NCBI RefSeq assembly: GCF_002831685.1
Contig: NZ_CP025119.1
Coordinates: forward strand, 1,709,001-1,773,000
DNA length: 64,000 bases
Source of the DNA: Polaribacter sp. ALD11
GTDB taxonomy: Bacteria > Bacteroidota > Bacteroidia > Flavobacteriales > Flavobacteriaceae
Direction of reading: 5' to 3'
In this document: piece by piece, positions 42,743 through 53,228 of the stretch
Layout of the letters: every line of letters starts with the position of its first letter
Position numbering within the stretch: position 1 is the stretch's first letter
Notes under the pieces: model-generated
The model's database searches: none
What the model was told of the DNA's origin: nothing
What the model saw: only the letters and a program-made list of their open reading frames with translations
Position numbers and translations under genes: made by a program

Positions 42743-44371
42743 TTACTTTATTCTTGTTAATGTTAAATCTGGATTGTACTTAACAATAAACAACCCTTTG
42801 TTTTCTGTTGTTTTAAAAAGTTTACCTGTATAATCAAACTTACTTTCTACTCGGTAAGAATACCCTTGTTCAAAAGTAGATTTCAAACTTTTACCCGATG
42901 CTAAACGTATTAAAATATCATACGTTATATCAAATCCTTTTGTCGCATAGTAAGAAGGTAATACTCCATTTTTAGCTAAGTATTTATTATTAAAATCCAT
43001 TGCTTTAAAAGAATCTTCTCTAATATACTCATCACTTACATAAGTAAAACTTAACTGGGCAAGTTTCCCATTATCTACTTTAGTAAAAGCACTAATTTTA
43101 TCAAAAGTAAAAACATTTACTGTAGTATTTTTAGGCAAACTAATTAAGCTATTTATTGCACTAGCAACAACAATATTATCACTCGTTGTCATCACAACAA
43201 CATTTTTCATGTTTGGTTTTAAAACATCTGTAAATTTTGATTTTTTAATATAACCATCTTTTGGCATAATAACATGAACACTATTTATTGAGTCATGAGA
43301 TTTAAGAATTTCTCTAATTTTATTAGAACTATAATTAGAATTCGCCTTACCATCACCAACAATAATAATATTACCATCATTAAAATTCTCTTCAATATAT
43401 TCTAGTAACTTATCTCTAAATAAATCTTTATTTGGCGACGTCTTAATTATCCTTTTAGACGTAAATTTTGATTGATTTTTAGAATATACAGGAAAAACAA
43501 TAGATGTATTTACTTTTTCTGCTAAGAACTCAACCTCCTCAGAATATAAAGGACCAATAATAACATCGTTTTCCTTTAAATTATTATTTGCGACTATTGT
43601 ATTTATTTTTGTGCTTTTTCCACCTGTATCAAAAACATCAATATTTAATTCTACTCCTTGTTTTCTAAGAGAATCGATTGCTATTTCTGCACCTAAATAA
43701 AAATCGGTTACAATATTTGCTAATTTGCTATTTCTAAAAATCTCATTACTTGAAAGAGAATCTAATTCAGCAGCTCTAAAAGGAAGCATTATTGCTGCCT
43801 TAATAGAAACACCTTCTTCAATTTCATCTTTATAAATAAAATCTTCTTCTTCAAAAACAGCCGAAACTGGCATTATTTTAATTAATTGACCTAATTTTAA
43901 TCCTTCAGATAATTCAGGATTTAAAGTGATTAACTCTGCTCTAGTTACATTATAGAACCTTGTTAAACTAAAAAAAGTATCTCCTTTTTTAACTTCGTGA
44001 ATTTTAAACTCTTTCTCTAATTTTTCAATTAAAAGATTTCTTTGTTTTTCTTTTTCAGAAATTAAAACAGTTTCAGCCCCTTCTTTTATACTGTTAGAAT
44101 CTAATGTAATGTCTTTGTTACTATTATCTTTTCCTGTACCAATTTTTTTAAGTTCTTTGTTAGGAATAATAATTACAGTATTTACTTTAGGATTTCTACT
44201 CACATCTGGGTTTAGACGTAATAAATCTTTGGTTTTCATGTCCAATTTCTTAGCAATGACACCCATTGATTCTCCTTCTTTAACTTTATATTGAACGTAC
44301 TTTTTCTGTTGACCGCAAGATACGGTAAACGTTAGAATACACAGAAAAACAAAAAATTTAAGATGTTTCAT
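42743..44371 (-). CDS. LysM-domain lipoprotein with periplasmic-binding-protein-like domain
   Basis: 542 residues from ATG at 44371; a frame starting at 44386 would overlap guaA. The signal peptide ends in a lipobox (TVSC). Two LysM domains bind peptidoglycan (about residues 25-72, YKVKEGESMGVIAKKLDMK, and about 128-175, HEVKKGDTFFSLTRFYNVT). The C-terminal 350 residues resemble a type 1 periplasmic-binding (LivJ/amino-acid-binding) fold: IKAAIMLPFRAAELD, DVIIGPLYSEEVEFLAEKV, NIIIVGDGKANSNYSS. It is five bases after guaA. Likely an envelope protein; ligand unknown. Confidence 0.88.
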   Translation of the reverse strand: MKHLKFFVFLCILTFTVSCGQQKKYVQYKVKEGESMGVIAKKLDMKTKDLLRLNPDVSRNPKVNTVIIIPNKELKKIGTGKDNSNKDITLDSNSIKEGAETVLISEKEKQRNLLIEKLEKEFKIHEVKKGDTFFSLTRFYNVTRAELITLNPELSEGLKLGQLIKIMPVSAVFEEEDFIYKDEIEEGVSIKAAIMLPFRAAELDSLSSNEIFRNSKLANIVTDFYLGAEIAIDSLRKQGVELNIDVFDTGGKSTKINTIVANNNLKENDVIIGPLYSEEVEFLAEKVNTSIVFPVYSKNQSKFTSKRIIKTSPNKDLFRDKLLEYIEENFNDGNIIIVGDGKANSNYSSNKIREILKSHDSINSVHVIMPKDGYIKKSKFTDVLKPNMKNVVVMTTSDNIVVASAINSLISLPKNTTVNVFTFDKISAFTKVDNGKLAQLSFTYVSDEYIREDSFKAMDFNNKYLAKNGVLPSYYATKGFDITYDILIRLASGKSLKSTFEQGYSYRVESKFDYTGKLFKTTENKGLFIVKYNPDLTLTRIK

Positions 44372-44376
44372 ATATT

Positions 44377-45912
44377 TTATTCCCATTCTATAGTTGCAGG
44401 TGGTTTAGAGCTAATGTCATACACTACTCTATTAACGCCTTTTACTTGATTTATTATTTTATTTGATATTTTTTGTAAAAACTCATACGGTAAATTCACC
44501 CAATCTGCAGTCATACCATCGGTACTTTCTACTGCTCTTAAAGCAACAACCTTTTCATAAGTTCTTTCATCTCCCATAACTCCAACAGAATTAACAGGTA
44601 ATAACATTGCGCCAGCTTGCCAAACTTTGTCGTACAAACCATCTTCTTTTAATCCGTTTATAAAAACAGCATCCACTTCTTGTAAAATACGAACTTTTTC
44701 TGCTGTAATGTCTCCCAAAATACGAATTCCTAAACCAGGTCCTGGAAATGGATGACGACCTAATAACTCTGCGTCAATTCCCATAGAAGCTCCTACTCTT
44801 CTTACTTCGTCTTTAAAAATCATACGCAAAGGCTCTACAATTTTCAATTTCATATAATCTGGTAACCCCCCCACATTATGATGACTTTTTATTGTTGCAG
44901 ATGGCCCACCATTTACAGAAACAGACTCAATAACATCTGGGTATATTGTTCCTTGTGCCAACCAAGTTACATCTGTAATTTGTTGCGCTTCATCATCAAA
45001 AACTTCTATAAAAGAATTTCCAATTGCTTTTCTTTTCTTTTCTGGATCTGAAACACCTTCTAGAGCTTTCAAAAAACGTGCCGATGCATCTACACCTTTA
45101 ACGTTTAAGCCCATTCCTTCATACTGTTTTAAAACACTATCGAACTCATTTTTACGTAACAAACCGTTATTAACAAAAATACAATATAGGTTTTTACCAA
45201 TTGCTTTGTTTAATAAAACTGCTGCAACTGTAGAATCTACACCTCCAGAAAGTCCTAAGACAACTTTATCCTTTCCTACTTTTTCTTGAATTGCTGCAAC
45301 AGTACTTTCTACAAAAGAATCTGGAGTCCAGGTTTGTGCTACCCCTGCAATTTTTACTAAGAAATTTTCTAATAATTGTTTCCCATCTTTAGAATGGTAA
45401 ACTTCTGGATGAAACTGAATTGCATATGTTTCTTCTCCTTTAATTTTATAAGCCGCATTTGCTACGTCTTTTGTGCTCGCTAATAATTCTCCATTAGTTG
45501 GCAAATCTTTTATAGTGTCTGAATGACTCATCCAAACTTGACTTCCTTCAGAAATATTTTCAAAGAAAGTTTCATTATTTTTTATGAATGATAAATTTGC
45601 TCTACCATATTCTCTTGTATTAGAAGGCGCTACTTTTCCTCCAGAAAAATGTGCTAAATATTGTGCTCCGTAACAAACGGCTAACATTGGCTTTTTTCCT
45701 CTAATATCTGACAAATCTGGATGTAAAACATTTTCTCCTCTTACCGAGTTTGGGCTACCCGATAAAATAATTGCTTTAAATTCTGATTGATTTTCTGGTG
45801 GATGGTTGTATGGATGAATTTCACAGTAAATGTTTAATTCTCTAACTCTTCTTGCAATAAGCTGTGTGTATTGCGACCCGAAATCTAAAATAAGTACGTT
45901 GTGTTGTTGCAT
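44377..45912 (-). CDS. guaA: GMP synthase (glutamine-hydrolysing)
   Basis: 511 residues from the ATG at 45912. It amidates XMP to GMP using glutamine and ATP. The class I amidotransferase domain has [36 protein letters not shown] (nucleophile Cys) and FHPEVYHS; the PP-loop [18 protein letters not shown] and the dimerisation domain [14 protein letters not shown] follow. An upstream in-frame ATG (45925-45927) overlaps a perfect -7 element TATTTTTG (45916-45923), so I take the inner start, which gives a leader of about zero to a few bases. Confidence 0.96.
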   Translation of the reverse strand: MQQHNVLILDFGSQYTQLIARRVRELNIYCEIHPYNHPPENQSEFKAIILSGSPNSVRGENVLHPDLSDIRGKKPMLAVCYGAQYLAHFSGGKVAPSNTREYGRANLSFIKNNETFFENISEGSQVWMSHSDTIKDLPTNGELLASTKDVANAAYKIKGEETYAIQFHPEVYHSKDGKQLLENFLVKIAGVAQTWTPDSFVESTVAAIQEKVGKDKVVLGLSGGVDSTVAAVLLNKAIGKNLYCIFVNNGLLRKNEFDSVLKQYEGMGLNVKGVDASARFLKALEGVSDPEKKRKAIGNSFIEVFDDEAQQITDVTWLAQGTIYPDVIESVSVNGGPSATIKSHHNVGGLPDYMKLKIVEPLRMIFKDEVRRVGASMGIDAELLGRHPFPGPGLGIRILGDITAEKVRILQEVDAVFINGLKEDGLYDKVWQAGAMLLPVNSVGVMGDERTYEKVVALRAVESTDGMTADWVNLPYEFLQKISNKIINQVKGVNRVVYDISSKPPATIEWE

Positions 45913-45915
45913 GCG

Positions 45916-45923
45916 CAAAAATA
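45916..45923 (-). promoter_or_regulatory. -7 promoter element of guaA
   Basis: On the minus strand TATTTTTG is followed after three bases by the guaA ATG, which suggests a leaderless or near-leaderless mRNA. The rest of the 259-base gap (to 46171) shows nothing recognisable. Confidence 0.55.
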
Positions 45924-46171
45924 CCATTTCAGATTAAATTTTAAATGCTGAAATGAATATTTTTTACGATAAATTAGAATTCGTTGAAATTATCGAGAAT
46001 TCGCATTTTATTTAACTAAACTTTATTAATTTCTGAATACATAGTTAGTAGCTGTACATTAAAATTTAATTCAAAAACTCAACTACCTTTTCTTATTTCT
46101 AAAATCTTTAGGTATTAAGAAAACAGTTCGAAATATAGACAACGCCTACTTTAATTTACAGCGTTTGAAAC

Positions 46172-47236
46172 TTAAAAACGATACACAATTGCATTAATAT
46201 TCATTCCTGCTCCCACAGAAGCCAAAATTACAACATCACCTTTTTTTACTTCTTGATTTTTAATATTTCCTTTTAGAACTAAATCTAATAAAGTTGGTAC
46301 TGTAGCTACAGAACTATTTCCTAATTTATGAATACTCATTGGCATTACACCTTCTGGAACCTGCTTTTGAAACAACCTATAAAAACGTTTTACAATTGCT
46401 TCATCCATTTTTTCATTTGCTTGATGAATAAAAATTTTCTTAACATCGTCTATCGCTATTCCGCTTTTGTCTAAAGCAATTTTCATTGCAGCAGGAACAT
46501 TTGTAATGGCAAATTCATAAATTTTTCTACCATACATTTTTATATAACGTACATTTTCATCTTCCTCTTTGTTAAACGATTTTCCGAAATGTAAAAAATA
46601 AGCTTCTTCTTTTGCGAAAGTTTGTGTTGCGTGACTAATAATTCCAGAATCTTGTTCTTCTGTTTCTTCAACAATACAGGCACCAGCACCATCGCTATAA
46701 ATCATAGAATCCCTATCATATTTATCAACAATTCGAGACAGCGTTTCTGCACCAATCACTAAACATTTTTTTGCAATTCCTGCTTTTATAAAAGCTTGCG
46801 CCTGAATTACACCTTGTATCCAACCTGGGCAGCCGAAAAGAATGTCATAAGCGACGCAGTTAGGGTTTACAATTCCTAATTTATGTTTAACTCTAGTAGC
46901 TAAACTTGGCAGCATGTCTCCCTGAATAGTTCCTTGTTGTAAGTCTCCAAAATTATGTGCTAGAATAATATAATCTAATTCCTCTGCATTTAAATCTGCA
47001 TCATTAATTGCTTTTTCTGCCGCAAAAAAAGCCATATCAGAAGTTTTATGTTCTGGTTTCGCGTACCTTCTTTCTTCTATACCGGTAATGCTTTTAAACT
47101 TTTCTATAATCACATCATTTCCTGAAGAAAAACCACTACCATCTTCATTTAAAAAATGTGTTTCTAAAAAATCTTTATTCTCTTTTTTAATTGAAGGAAT
47201 AAAACTTCCTGTTCCTGTAATTTTTGATGAAATCAT
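46172..47236 (-). CDS. 3-oxoacyl-ACP synthase III (KAS III/FabH-like)
   Basis: 354 residues of the thiolase fold. The catalytic triad is visible as Cys in AYDILFGCPGWIQGV, His in KIFIHQANEKMDE and Asn in HKLGNSSVATVPTLL. FabH condenses acetyl-CoA with malonyl-ACP to start fatty acid synthesis. This protein differs from housekeeping FabH in the loop FNEDGSG/SSGNDVIIEKFKS near the N-terminus and may act on other acyl starters, as in aryl-polyene or branched lipid paths. It stands alone between guaA and the truncated haemoglobin gene. Confidence 0.88.
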   Translation of the reverse strand: MISSKITGTGSFIPSIKKENKDFLETHFLNEDGSGFSSGNDVIIEKFKSITGIEERRYAKPEHKTSDMAFFAAEKAINDADLNAEELDYIILAHNFGDLQQGTIQGDMLPSLATRVKHKLGIVNPNCVAYDILFGCPGWIQGVIQAQAFIKAGIAKKCLVIGAETLSRIVDKYDRDSMIYSDGAGACIVEETEEQDSGIISHATQTFAKEEAYFLHFGKSFNKEEDENVRYIKMYGRKIYEFAITNVPAAMKIALDKSGIAIDDVKKIFIHQANEKMDEAIVKRFYRLFQKQVPEGVMPMSIHKLGNSSVATVPTLLDLVLKGNIKNQEVKKGDVVILASVGAGMNINAIVYRF

Positions 47237-47363
47237 AAATTGATGGTACTTTTTTAATTGCTAAAATCCGTGAAATTTACAAAATTCAAAGATTCAATCG
47301 CATTAATTCTAATGTTGAATAATGATATTCAAAAAACACTTTTTCAAATAAACTTAAAAACAC

Positions 47364-47747
47364 CTACTTAGCATAAAGATTCATTTTAAGCTGCATAACA
47401 GTAGCTATTGAGGTTGCTCTGTTTTTCATTCTTTCAGAAATTTCACCCTCAAAATAAGCGTCAATTGTTTGAAATAAATACGATGTCCAAATTGTAAAAT
47501 GTTCCTTTTTAAATTTCACAAAAGCATTTTTGTCTATATGCTTTTGCATGGTATTATTTTTATAAGTGGTTGTATCAAACAAAATATCATTCCAAAAATC
47601 AGAAATAATTTCTAGGTGTTCTTCTAGATGATTTTGGGCAACAATATCCTCGAAAAACGGAATCATTTTTTGATCCACCAATAACAACTCATAAAATTTT
47701 GAGATGATACATTTAATGTCTTTTCTTGATGAGATATCTTTTTTCAT
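47364..47747 (-). CDS. Group III truncated haemoglobin
   Basis: 127 residues, all helical, with the group III features KFYELLLVDQKMIPFFEDIV (A-B helices), LEEHLEIISDFWNDILF and FKKEHFTIWTSYLF that should hold the proximal His. These proteins bind haem and small ligands such as O2 or NO. It follows cdd with no spacer (start right after the cdd stop), so both are probably translated from one message. Confidence 0.9.
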   Translation of the reverse strand: MKKDISSRKDIKCIISKFYELLLVDQKMIPFFEDIVAQNHLEEHLEIISDFWNDILFDTTTYKNNTMQKHIDKNAFVKFKKEHFTIWTSYLFQTIDAYFEGEISERMKNRATSIATVMQLKMNLYAK

Positions 47748-48230
47748 CTATAAGTATGAACTATCAAAAGAAAAAGGCAATAAAGAAAGTAAAGATGCTG
47801 TTTTTACAATCTCACCAACTTCTCCCATAAAAATAACTGGGAATGGTTGCTTTTGCTTAATTTCATATTCCGACAAAGATTGTCTGCAAGCACCACAAGG
47901 GCCAACAGGTTTATCTACTTTTGTTATTGTTGAGCTTGCTGAAATTGCAAGCTTCATTATCTTAACTCCAGGGTAAGTTGCGCCTGCATAATAAATGGCA
48001 ACTCTTTCTGCACACAACCCAGATGGGTATGCTGCATTCTCTTGGTTATTACCTAAAACTACCTCTCCATTTTCTAACAACAAAGCTGCACCAACATTAA
48101 ACTTAGAATAAGGTGCATATGCTTTTTTTCTAGCCTCAACAGCTTTCTCCATTAAATTTCTGTCTTCTCTAGATAATTCTGAAACATCATTATAAACAGT
48201 TGCTGTTGTAGAAATTTTTATTTCTTTCAT
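47748..48230 (-). CDS. cdd: Cytidine deaminase
   Basis: 160 residues. It deaminates cytidine and deoxycytidine in pyrimidine salvage. Zinc and catalytic residues are visible in SGLCAERVAIYYAG (CAE motif) and KPVGPCGACRQSLSEY (PCGxCRQ), with FNVGAALLLENGE binding ribose. This is the short tetrameric type. Start is preceded by an AT-rich gap of 78 bases with a hairpin ending porV transcription. Confidence 0.96.
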   Translation of the reverse strand: MKEIKISTTATVYNDVSELSREDRNLMEKAVEARKKAYAPYSKFNVGAALLLENGEVVLGNNQENAAYPSGLCAERVAIYYAGATYPGVKIMKLAISASSTITKVDKPVGPCGACRQSLSEYEIKQKQPFPVIFMGEVGEIVKTASLLSLLPFSFDSSYL

Positions 48231-48243
48231 AATTTAAGCGGTC

Positions 48244-48271
48244 AAAAAAAGCAGCCTAAATTGACTGCTTT
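48244..48271 (-). terminator. Terminator between porV and cdd
   Basis: On the minus strand AAAGCAG, a 10-base loop and CTGCTTT are followed by a T run, about 38 bases after the porV stop and before the cdd start. Confidence 0.65.
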
Positions 48272-48308
48272 AAATAGTGTTATAAAATTACTAAAAAAAT
48301 ATGGTTTA

Positions 48309-49448
48309 TTAATACTCTTCGTAAATTTCACCTAAATCGAAAGATAAAGAAAATCGTAAAGAATTTTCTAGCGGATTATTTACATCTGAAGCATTTACTA
48401 AATAAGATAAATCGATATTTAAAGCGTTGGTTTTAAAACCACCACCTAAAGTAAAATACTGTCTATTTCCTTTCTCTTCACTTTCATGAAAGTATCCTGT
48501 TCTTAATGCAAAAGCATTGTTGTATAAATATTCTGCACCAAAAGCATACGTAACTTCCTTCATTTCTTCGCTAAAACCTCCTGGAGCATCTCCAAAAGAA
48601 CTAAAAATTCCGTTGATCCAACCTTGTTCATTATCAGCATCATTTACAGAAGGCACTAATAATTTTGTAAATTCTAAAGTGGTAGAAATGGTATTGTAAT
48701 CATCTAAGATAAAATCAAAACCACCTCCTAATTTTAAATTAGTCGGTATAAAATCTTCATTATTAGCGTCTGTTGTATAGTTTACTTTAGGACCAATATT
48801 TGCAATATTAAAACCTATTCTATAACGACCGTTAAAATTACCGTAGTTTTCCTCTAAAGATTGATAATAACCAGAAACATCTACTGCAAATGAATTTATA
48901 GGTTGTAAACTACCAGAAACACCAGTAAGTGTAAGGTTAGATCGTAAATATTTTAGAGAAACTCCCATAGAAAAAGTTTCACTTAACTTTAAAGAATAAG
49001 AACCCGTAAATGCCAATTCATTAGGGTTTATTATTCCGTTAGAGTTCCCACTACTATCTGTTAAATCTATTTGACCTAGAGAAAAGTATTTTAAATCTGC
49101 ACCCCAAGCGGCATTTTCACTAAAACGATTTATATAAGATAAACTTCCAGTAAAAATATCATCAGTTAGGTTACGCAACCAAGGTGAATAGGTTATTGCT
49201 GTTAAAATTTGTCTGTTACTAAATGCAATTTTTGCAGGATTATGAAATAAAGAAAAAGCATCTGCGCTTGTGGCAACACCAATATCTCCCATACCACCAG
49301 CTCTTGCATCAGGTATAATTAACAAAAAGGGAACTGCTGTTGTAATACCACCAATATCTCTAGTATCTATTTGGGTTTGTGCGCTCATATTATTGAAGCT
49401 TAAAACACTAATTAATAATAATACTCCTAATTTATTCATTTTTTTCAT
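48309..49448 (-). CDS. porV: Type IX secretion outer membrane protein PorV (LptO)
   Basis: 379 residues with a signal peptide (NKLGVLLLISVLSFNNMSAQ) and a FadL-like beta barrel. Characteristic are IDTRDIGGITTAVPFLLIIPDARAGGMGDIGVATSADAFSLFHNPAK at the N-terminus and the C-terminal RFSLSFDLGEIYEEY. PorV carries T9SS cargo from the translocon SprA to the attachment complex with PorU. It lies directly behind porU (38 bases), the normal order in this phylum. Confidence 0.95.
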   Translation of the reverse strand: MKKMNKLGVLLLISVLSFNNMSAQTQIDTRDIGGITTAVPFLLIIPDARAGGMGDIGVATSADAFSLFHNPAKIAFSNRQILTAITYSPWLRNLTDDIFTGSLSYINRFSENAAWGADLKYFSLGQIDLTDSSGNSNGIINPNELAFTGSYSLKLSETFSMGVSLKYLRSNLTLTGVSGSLQPINSFAVDVSGYYQSLEENYGNFNGRYRIGFNIANIGPKVNYTTDANNEDFIPTNLKLGGGFDFILDDYNTISTTLEFTKLLVPSVNDADNEQGWINGIFSSFGDAPGGFSEEMKEVTYAFGAEYLYNNAFALRTGYFHESEEKGNRQYFTLGGGFKTNALNIDLSYLVNASDVNNPLENSLRFSLSFDLGEIYEEY

Positions 49449-49486
49449 CTATGTTGAATCTTGTTCTTATTGCAAATATCTAATTT

Positions 49487-52400
49487 TTATTGAAGTATTA
49501 CTAATTTCTCATACTTCTCTGACAGGAGGTCGCTACTTGTCGATTTTACTCTTAGCTTGTAAATATAAACTCCTTTTCCTATTTTATGACCAAAATCATC
49601 CAAACCATTCCAAGTAATGTTCCGTGATAAATTACCTGTTGTTTGTACATTTCTATTGATTGTTTTCACCAATTTACCAGCAACCGTAAATATTTGAACT
49701 TGCACCTCTAAAGGTTCATTTGGTTTGTTGTGATTAAACCAAAACTCTGTATAATTTACAAAGGGATTCGGATAATTTAAAACATTTTCTAGATTTAGAA
49801 TAGCATCACTCACAACCACAAAGTTCAACGTTGCCTCAGATGAATTATTGTATGTATCCCAAGCTTTTATTTTTAACGTATGCGGACCGACCTCTAAATC
49901 TCGAAGTCTATAGGTAACTTTTCCTTTGGTAAAATCGTTTAATTCTGTTTCATAAAAATCATTCAACACAATTGGGTTTGATGTATCTCCGTCTAAAACC
50001 CCTATAATATCATGGTCTACAGCTGTTATAGTGGTATTAATACCACTTACATCTGAAAATACGGCAATTAAATTAGGAGACGCATTTGTATTGGCGCCAT
50101 CTATAAAAGATTCATCATTCATAAATAACGTTACTTCTGGCCCAACAGTATCTTCTGGTGCGTTTTCATCAATTCCACCAATAATAATATCAATATTATA
50201 ACCCGCTTTTTCTTGAAATGTACTGTTATCAACTGCATAAAAACTTACTTTGCCTTTTTTCAAAACTGGTTTTCCGTTTCCATCGAAAATAATATTTCCA
50301 TTTCCGTCTTTTTCCTTTTCAATACCAATCTTAATATCTTTTGGTACTATAAAGTCGAATTTAAAAACCCCATTTTTAACCGTCGATTTCCCTCTAAAAA
50401 GCTTACTATCCTGTGTATCAAAAGTGTTTTTTATTCCAAAACCATCATTATCTAATGTTGTCTTATTTAAAGGCTTATCAAAAACCGTGGTTGACAAAAA
50501 ACCATTAAAATCAGTTAAAATTACATTAGAATTATCTAATACAACACCTTCGATACTAACTTTAGAAAGCGCTTTTAAAGTATCTATAGGCTGTAAAATA
50601 TCTTTACCATTAATTTTGGTAATTTTAACATTTGGCTTTGGCATCGCTAACTTCATTGCTGGATCTCCAAAAGAATAAATAAAGAATTTTTGGTTGCTAG
50701 AAAATTGATTTTTAGTATTTGTTAAGGCCTCTGCAATCGTTAACTCTTCTTCAATAATTAAATGTTCATCTTTAACTTCTAATAGAACCTTTATCAACTT
50801 CTCGTTAAACTGCTGTCCTGTATAAATATAAACTTCTCTTCCGGTAGTTATCATGCTTGCTGCCCCACCATTCTTATTCCATAGTGTTAATTCACCAGCC
50901 GTAATTCTATTCGGATTATCGAATCTCGAAAAATCGCAGGTAACAGTTATAAATAGCGGCAACGTATTCGAATTGTTAAAGGCTGTAATTTGTGGTTTTT
51001 CTAAAATCCTTTCCGAAGCAAAACCATCTTCTCCTCCATGCCCAAAATAATCGAAAATTAAGGTCCCTTTTTCAATTGCATTTGTAATTGCTTTGTTTAC
51101 TTCTGGGTAACGTTCGCCTCCAGAAGAGTTTTGTTGCACGTAAGCATCTACATAGATTTTATTTACATTAAAAATTGGTTTTTCTTTTTTAATTTCATCT
51201 GCAATCGATTCTACTCCTTTTTGCAAAACTTCTTCACCAACTTCATCTATATCATCTGCTAATAAGGTAATGGTGTTTCGCCAATCTCCTATCGATTTTT
51301 TGTCATAATAACTTAAAATTTTATCAACAACATCTTTAGCTTGCGATATTCCTGTAACTGGTATTCTACTCGAAATAACATCTAAGGTGTGATAAGATTT
51401 AAAAGGGCCGCTTGAATCGCTCGAAGGATCTCTAGAAACTCCATCCATAGTTCCTTCGTGATTTTCTAACATCACAAAAAAATCATCTGTAACCCAAGAG
51501 TTTGCCAAATTAAAACTCTCTTTGGCTAATTTTACAGGAACAATGTTGTTATTACCTACAAGTCTGTCTTTATAATCATAAGAAGCATCACCAAAAAAGC
51601 AAACGTATTTTAGTTTTTTTTCTACAGATGCATCAGCTACATATAAATGTTTAATAAAATCTCTAATCCCAGTAATATCTTTAGAGCCCGAAGCGAATTC
51701 ATTATAAATTTCATTTAAAACCACCACTTTTGTGGTTAAACCCGAATTATCTCTATGGTATTTTGCCAATACTTCTGCTTGTGAAACCAACTCAGAACTT
51801 GTAACAACCAAATAATTAATGTCTTTTAAAGCATGCAAGTTTTGGTTGATAACTTTGGCATTTGCAATTGTTTCTGGAATGTAGAAATCAGACTCATTTA
51901 AAACAACGTATTCCCTTAAAACTTCTTTCCCATCCTTATTATTAGCTCTAGCTTCATCTTTAAATACAAAATTAGCCCCTGTTACATCATTACTAATAAT
52001 TTTTGGTGCTAAGAAATCGGACACATCCCAAACTTGAAAAATATTCGCTGCATTTTTAATTTGATACTCAACAGTTCCTGAAGTATTAAATTGATTAAAA
52101 CTTCGAAAAGAAAATTGCTTCGTATCTGCAATTAATTCTTTTTCCCCAGCAATTTCTATATAGTCTAAATAGGCATTTGCAGAAGGGTTTCCATTATTAT
52201 TATAAACGATTTCTAAAATTATGGCATCCGAAGAATTATTATAAGAAGCTGTTCTCTCTGATGAACGAGCCTTAGTACTTGTATCTGCTGCCGAATAACC
52301 AATAGTATATAAATCTTGTCCATTTACTTTTACAGACATAGACGATGTAGTTATAGACATAGTAACGCCTCTAACTTTAACTCTTAAGTCTGTATTTTTA

Positions 52401-53029
52401 ACAGCATTTTTAAAAGGTATTGCAAAAGTTTGTGTGTTTTCTATGTTAAAATTATCATCAAAAAACCATTGTGTTCCAGCTCCTATTAAGTTTATCTCAT
52501 CTTTCTCATAGAAAATAAAATCATTAAAAGTAGTTAGTTGTGCAGTTGCTGTATTTGTGTTTTTTGTTTTTGTTTGAATTCTTTTCCCTTGTTTATCACC
52601 AACTGTTATAAAATAATATGCTTTATCTGAATAAATATTTTGACGATGTTTTGCTTTCTTTATAGTCGGGTCTACTTCCCAATCATGAGGTCCTTTTGCA
52701 TAAAAGAGAATAAAATCGTTGTTATCAAAGCTTCCATCGGCTTCTCCTTCTACATAAATAGCGTTTTCCTGCAAGTCTTTGTTTCTAAAATCACTATTTA
52801 AAACAGGTAATAAACTCCCTCCATTCCCAAAAATTTGAATATTCTTAGGATTTAATCCGTTTGTAGAAACACCAATTCTCTGTAATAAATTTTTATCAAT
52901 TTTAAAAATACCAGTAGTATCTACAGAGAACTTATACCAATCTCCAGTAGCCAACACAGAACTACTAGACTGAGCTACTGTACATTGAAGCAAAAATAAA
53001 GTTAATATGACTAAAAAAAATCTTTTCAT
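49487..53029 (-). CDS. porU: Type IX secretion sortase PorU (gingipain-like C25 family)
   Basis: 1180 residues with a signal peptide. The catalytic domain has the His motif IFDYFGHGGEDGFASERIL and the Cys motif PLFITVTCDFSRFDNPNRITAGE, as in C25 peptidases. A T9SS-type C-terminal region follows, with NYPNPFVNYTEFWFNHN and GKGVYIYKLRV. PorU cleaves the C-terminal signals from secreted T9SS cargo and attaches them to lipopolysaccharide. Divergent from gldJ, with which it is often neighboured in Flavobacteriia. Confidence 0.96.
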   Translation of the reverse strand: MKRFFLVILTLFLLQCTVAQSSSSVLATGDWYKFSVDTTGIFKIDKNLLQRIGVSTNGLNPKNIQIFGNGGSLLPVLNSDFRNKDLQENAIYVEGEADGSFDNNDFILFYAKGPHDWEVDPTIKKAKHRQNIYSDKAYYFITVGDKQGKRIQTKTKNTNTATAQLTTFNDFIFYEKDEINLIGAGTQWFFDDNFNIENTQTFAIPFKNAVKNTDLRVKVRGVTMSITTSSMSVKVNGQDLYTIGYSAADTSTKARSSERTASYNNSSDAIILEIVYNNNGNPSANAYLDYIEIAGEKELIADTKQFSFRSFNQFNTSGTVEYQIKNAANIFQVWDVSDFLAPKIISNDVTGANFVFKDEARANNKDGKEVLREYVVLNESDFYIPETIANAKVINQNLHALKDINYLVVTSSELVSQAEVLAKYHRDNSGLTTKVVVLNEIYNEFASGSKDITGIRDFIKHLYVADASVEKKLKYVCFFGDASYDYKDRLVGNNNIVPVKLAKESFNLANSWVTDDFFVMLENHEGTMDGVSRDPSSDSSGPFKSYHTLDVISSRIPVTGISQAKDVVDKILSYYDKKSIGDWRNTITLLADDIDEVGEEVLQKGVESIADEIKKEKPIFNVNKIYVDAYVQQNSSGGERYPEVNKAITNAIEKGTLIFDYFGHGGEDGFASERILEKPQITAFNNSNTLPLFITVTCDFSRFDNPNRITAGELTLWNKNGGAASMITTGREVYIYTGQQFNEKLIKVLLEVKDEHLIIEEELTIAEALTNTKNQFSSNQKFFIYSFGDPAMKLAMPKPNVKITKINGKDILQPIDTLKALSKVSIEGVVLDNSNVILTDFNGFLSTTVFDKPLNKTTLDNDGFGIKNTFDTQDSKLFRGKSTVKNGVFKFDFIVPKDIKIGIEKEKDGNGNIIFDGNGKPVLKKGKVSFYAVDNSTFQEKAGYNIDIIIGGIDENAPEDTVGPEVTLFMNDESFIDGANTNASPNLIAVFSDVSGINTTITAVDHDIIGVLDGDTSNPIVLNDFYETELNDFTKGKVTYRLRDLEVGPHTLKIKAWDTYNNSSEATLNFVVVSDAILNLENVLNYPNPFVNYTEFWFNHNKPNEPLEVQVQIFTVAGKLVKTINRNVQTTGNLSRNITWNGLDDFGHKIGKGVYIYKLRVKSTSSDLLSEKYEKLVILQ

Positions 53030-53228
53030 AAATAGTATTCAAATAACGCAAAATAATGAGAGATATTTTAACGACTGTAAAGATAAGTTATACTAAATAT
53101 AAAAAGCATTCGTTTAATAAAAAGTGATTATAATATGATGCGTTAAATTTTATATTTTTCTTGCACTAAATTATAATTATTGTAAATTGCATCGATAATA
53201 AAAACCCTAAATAATTTTCTTCTAGGAA

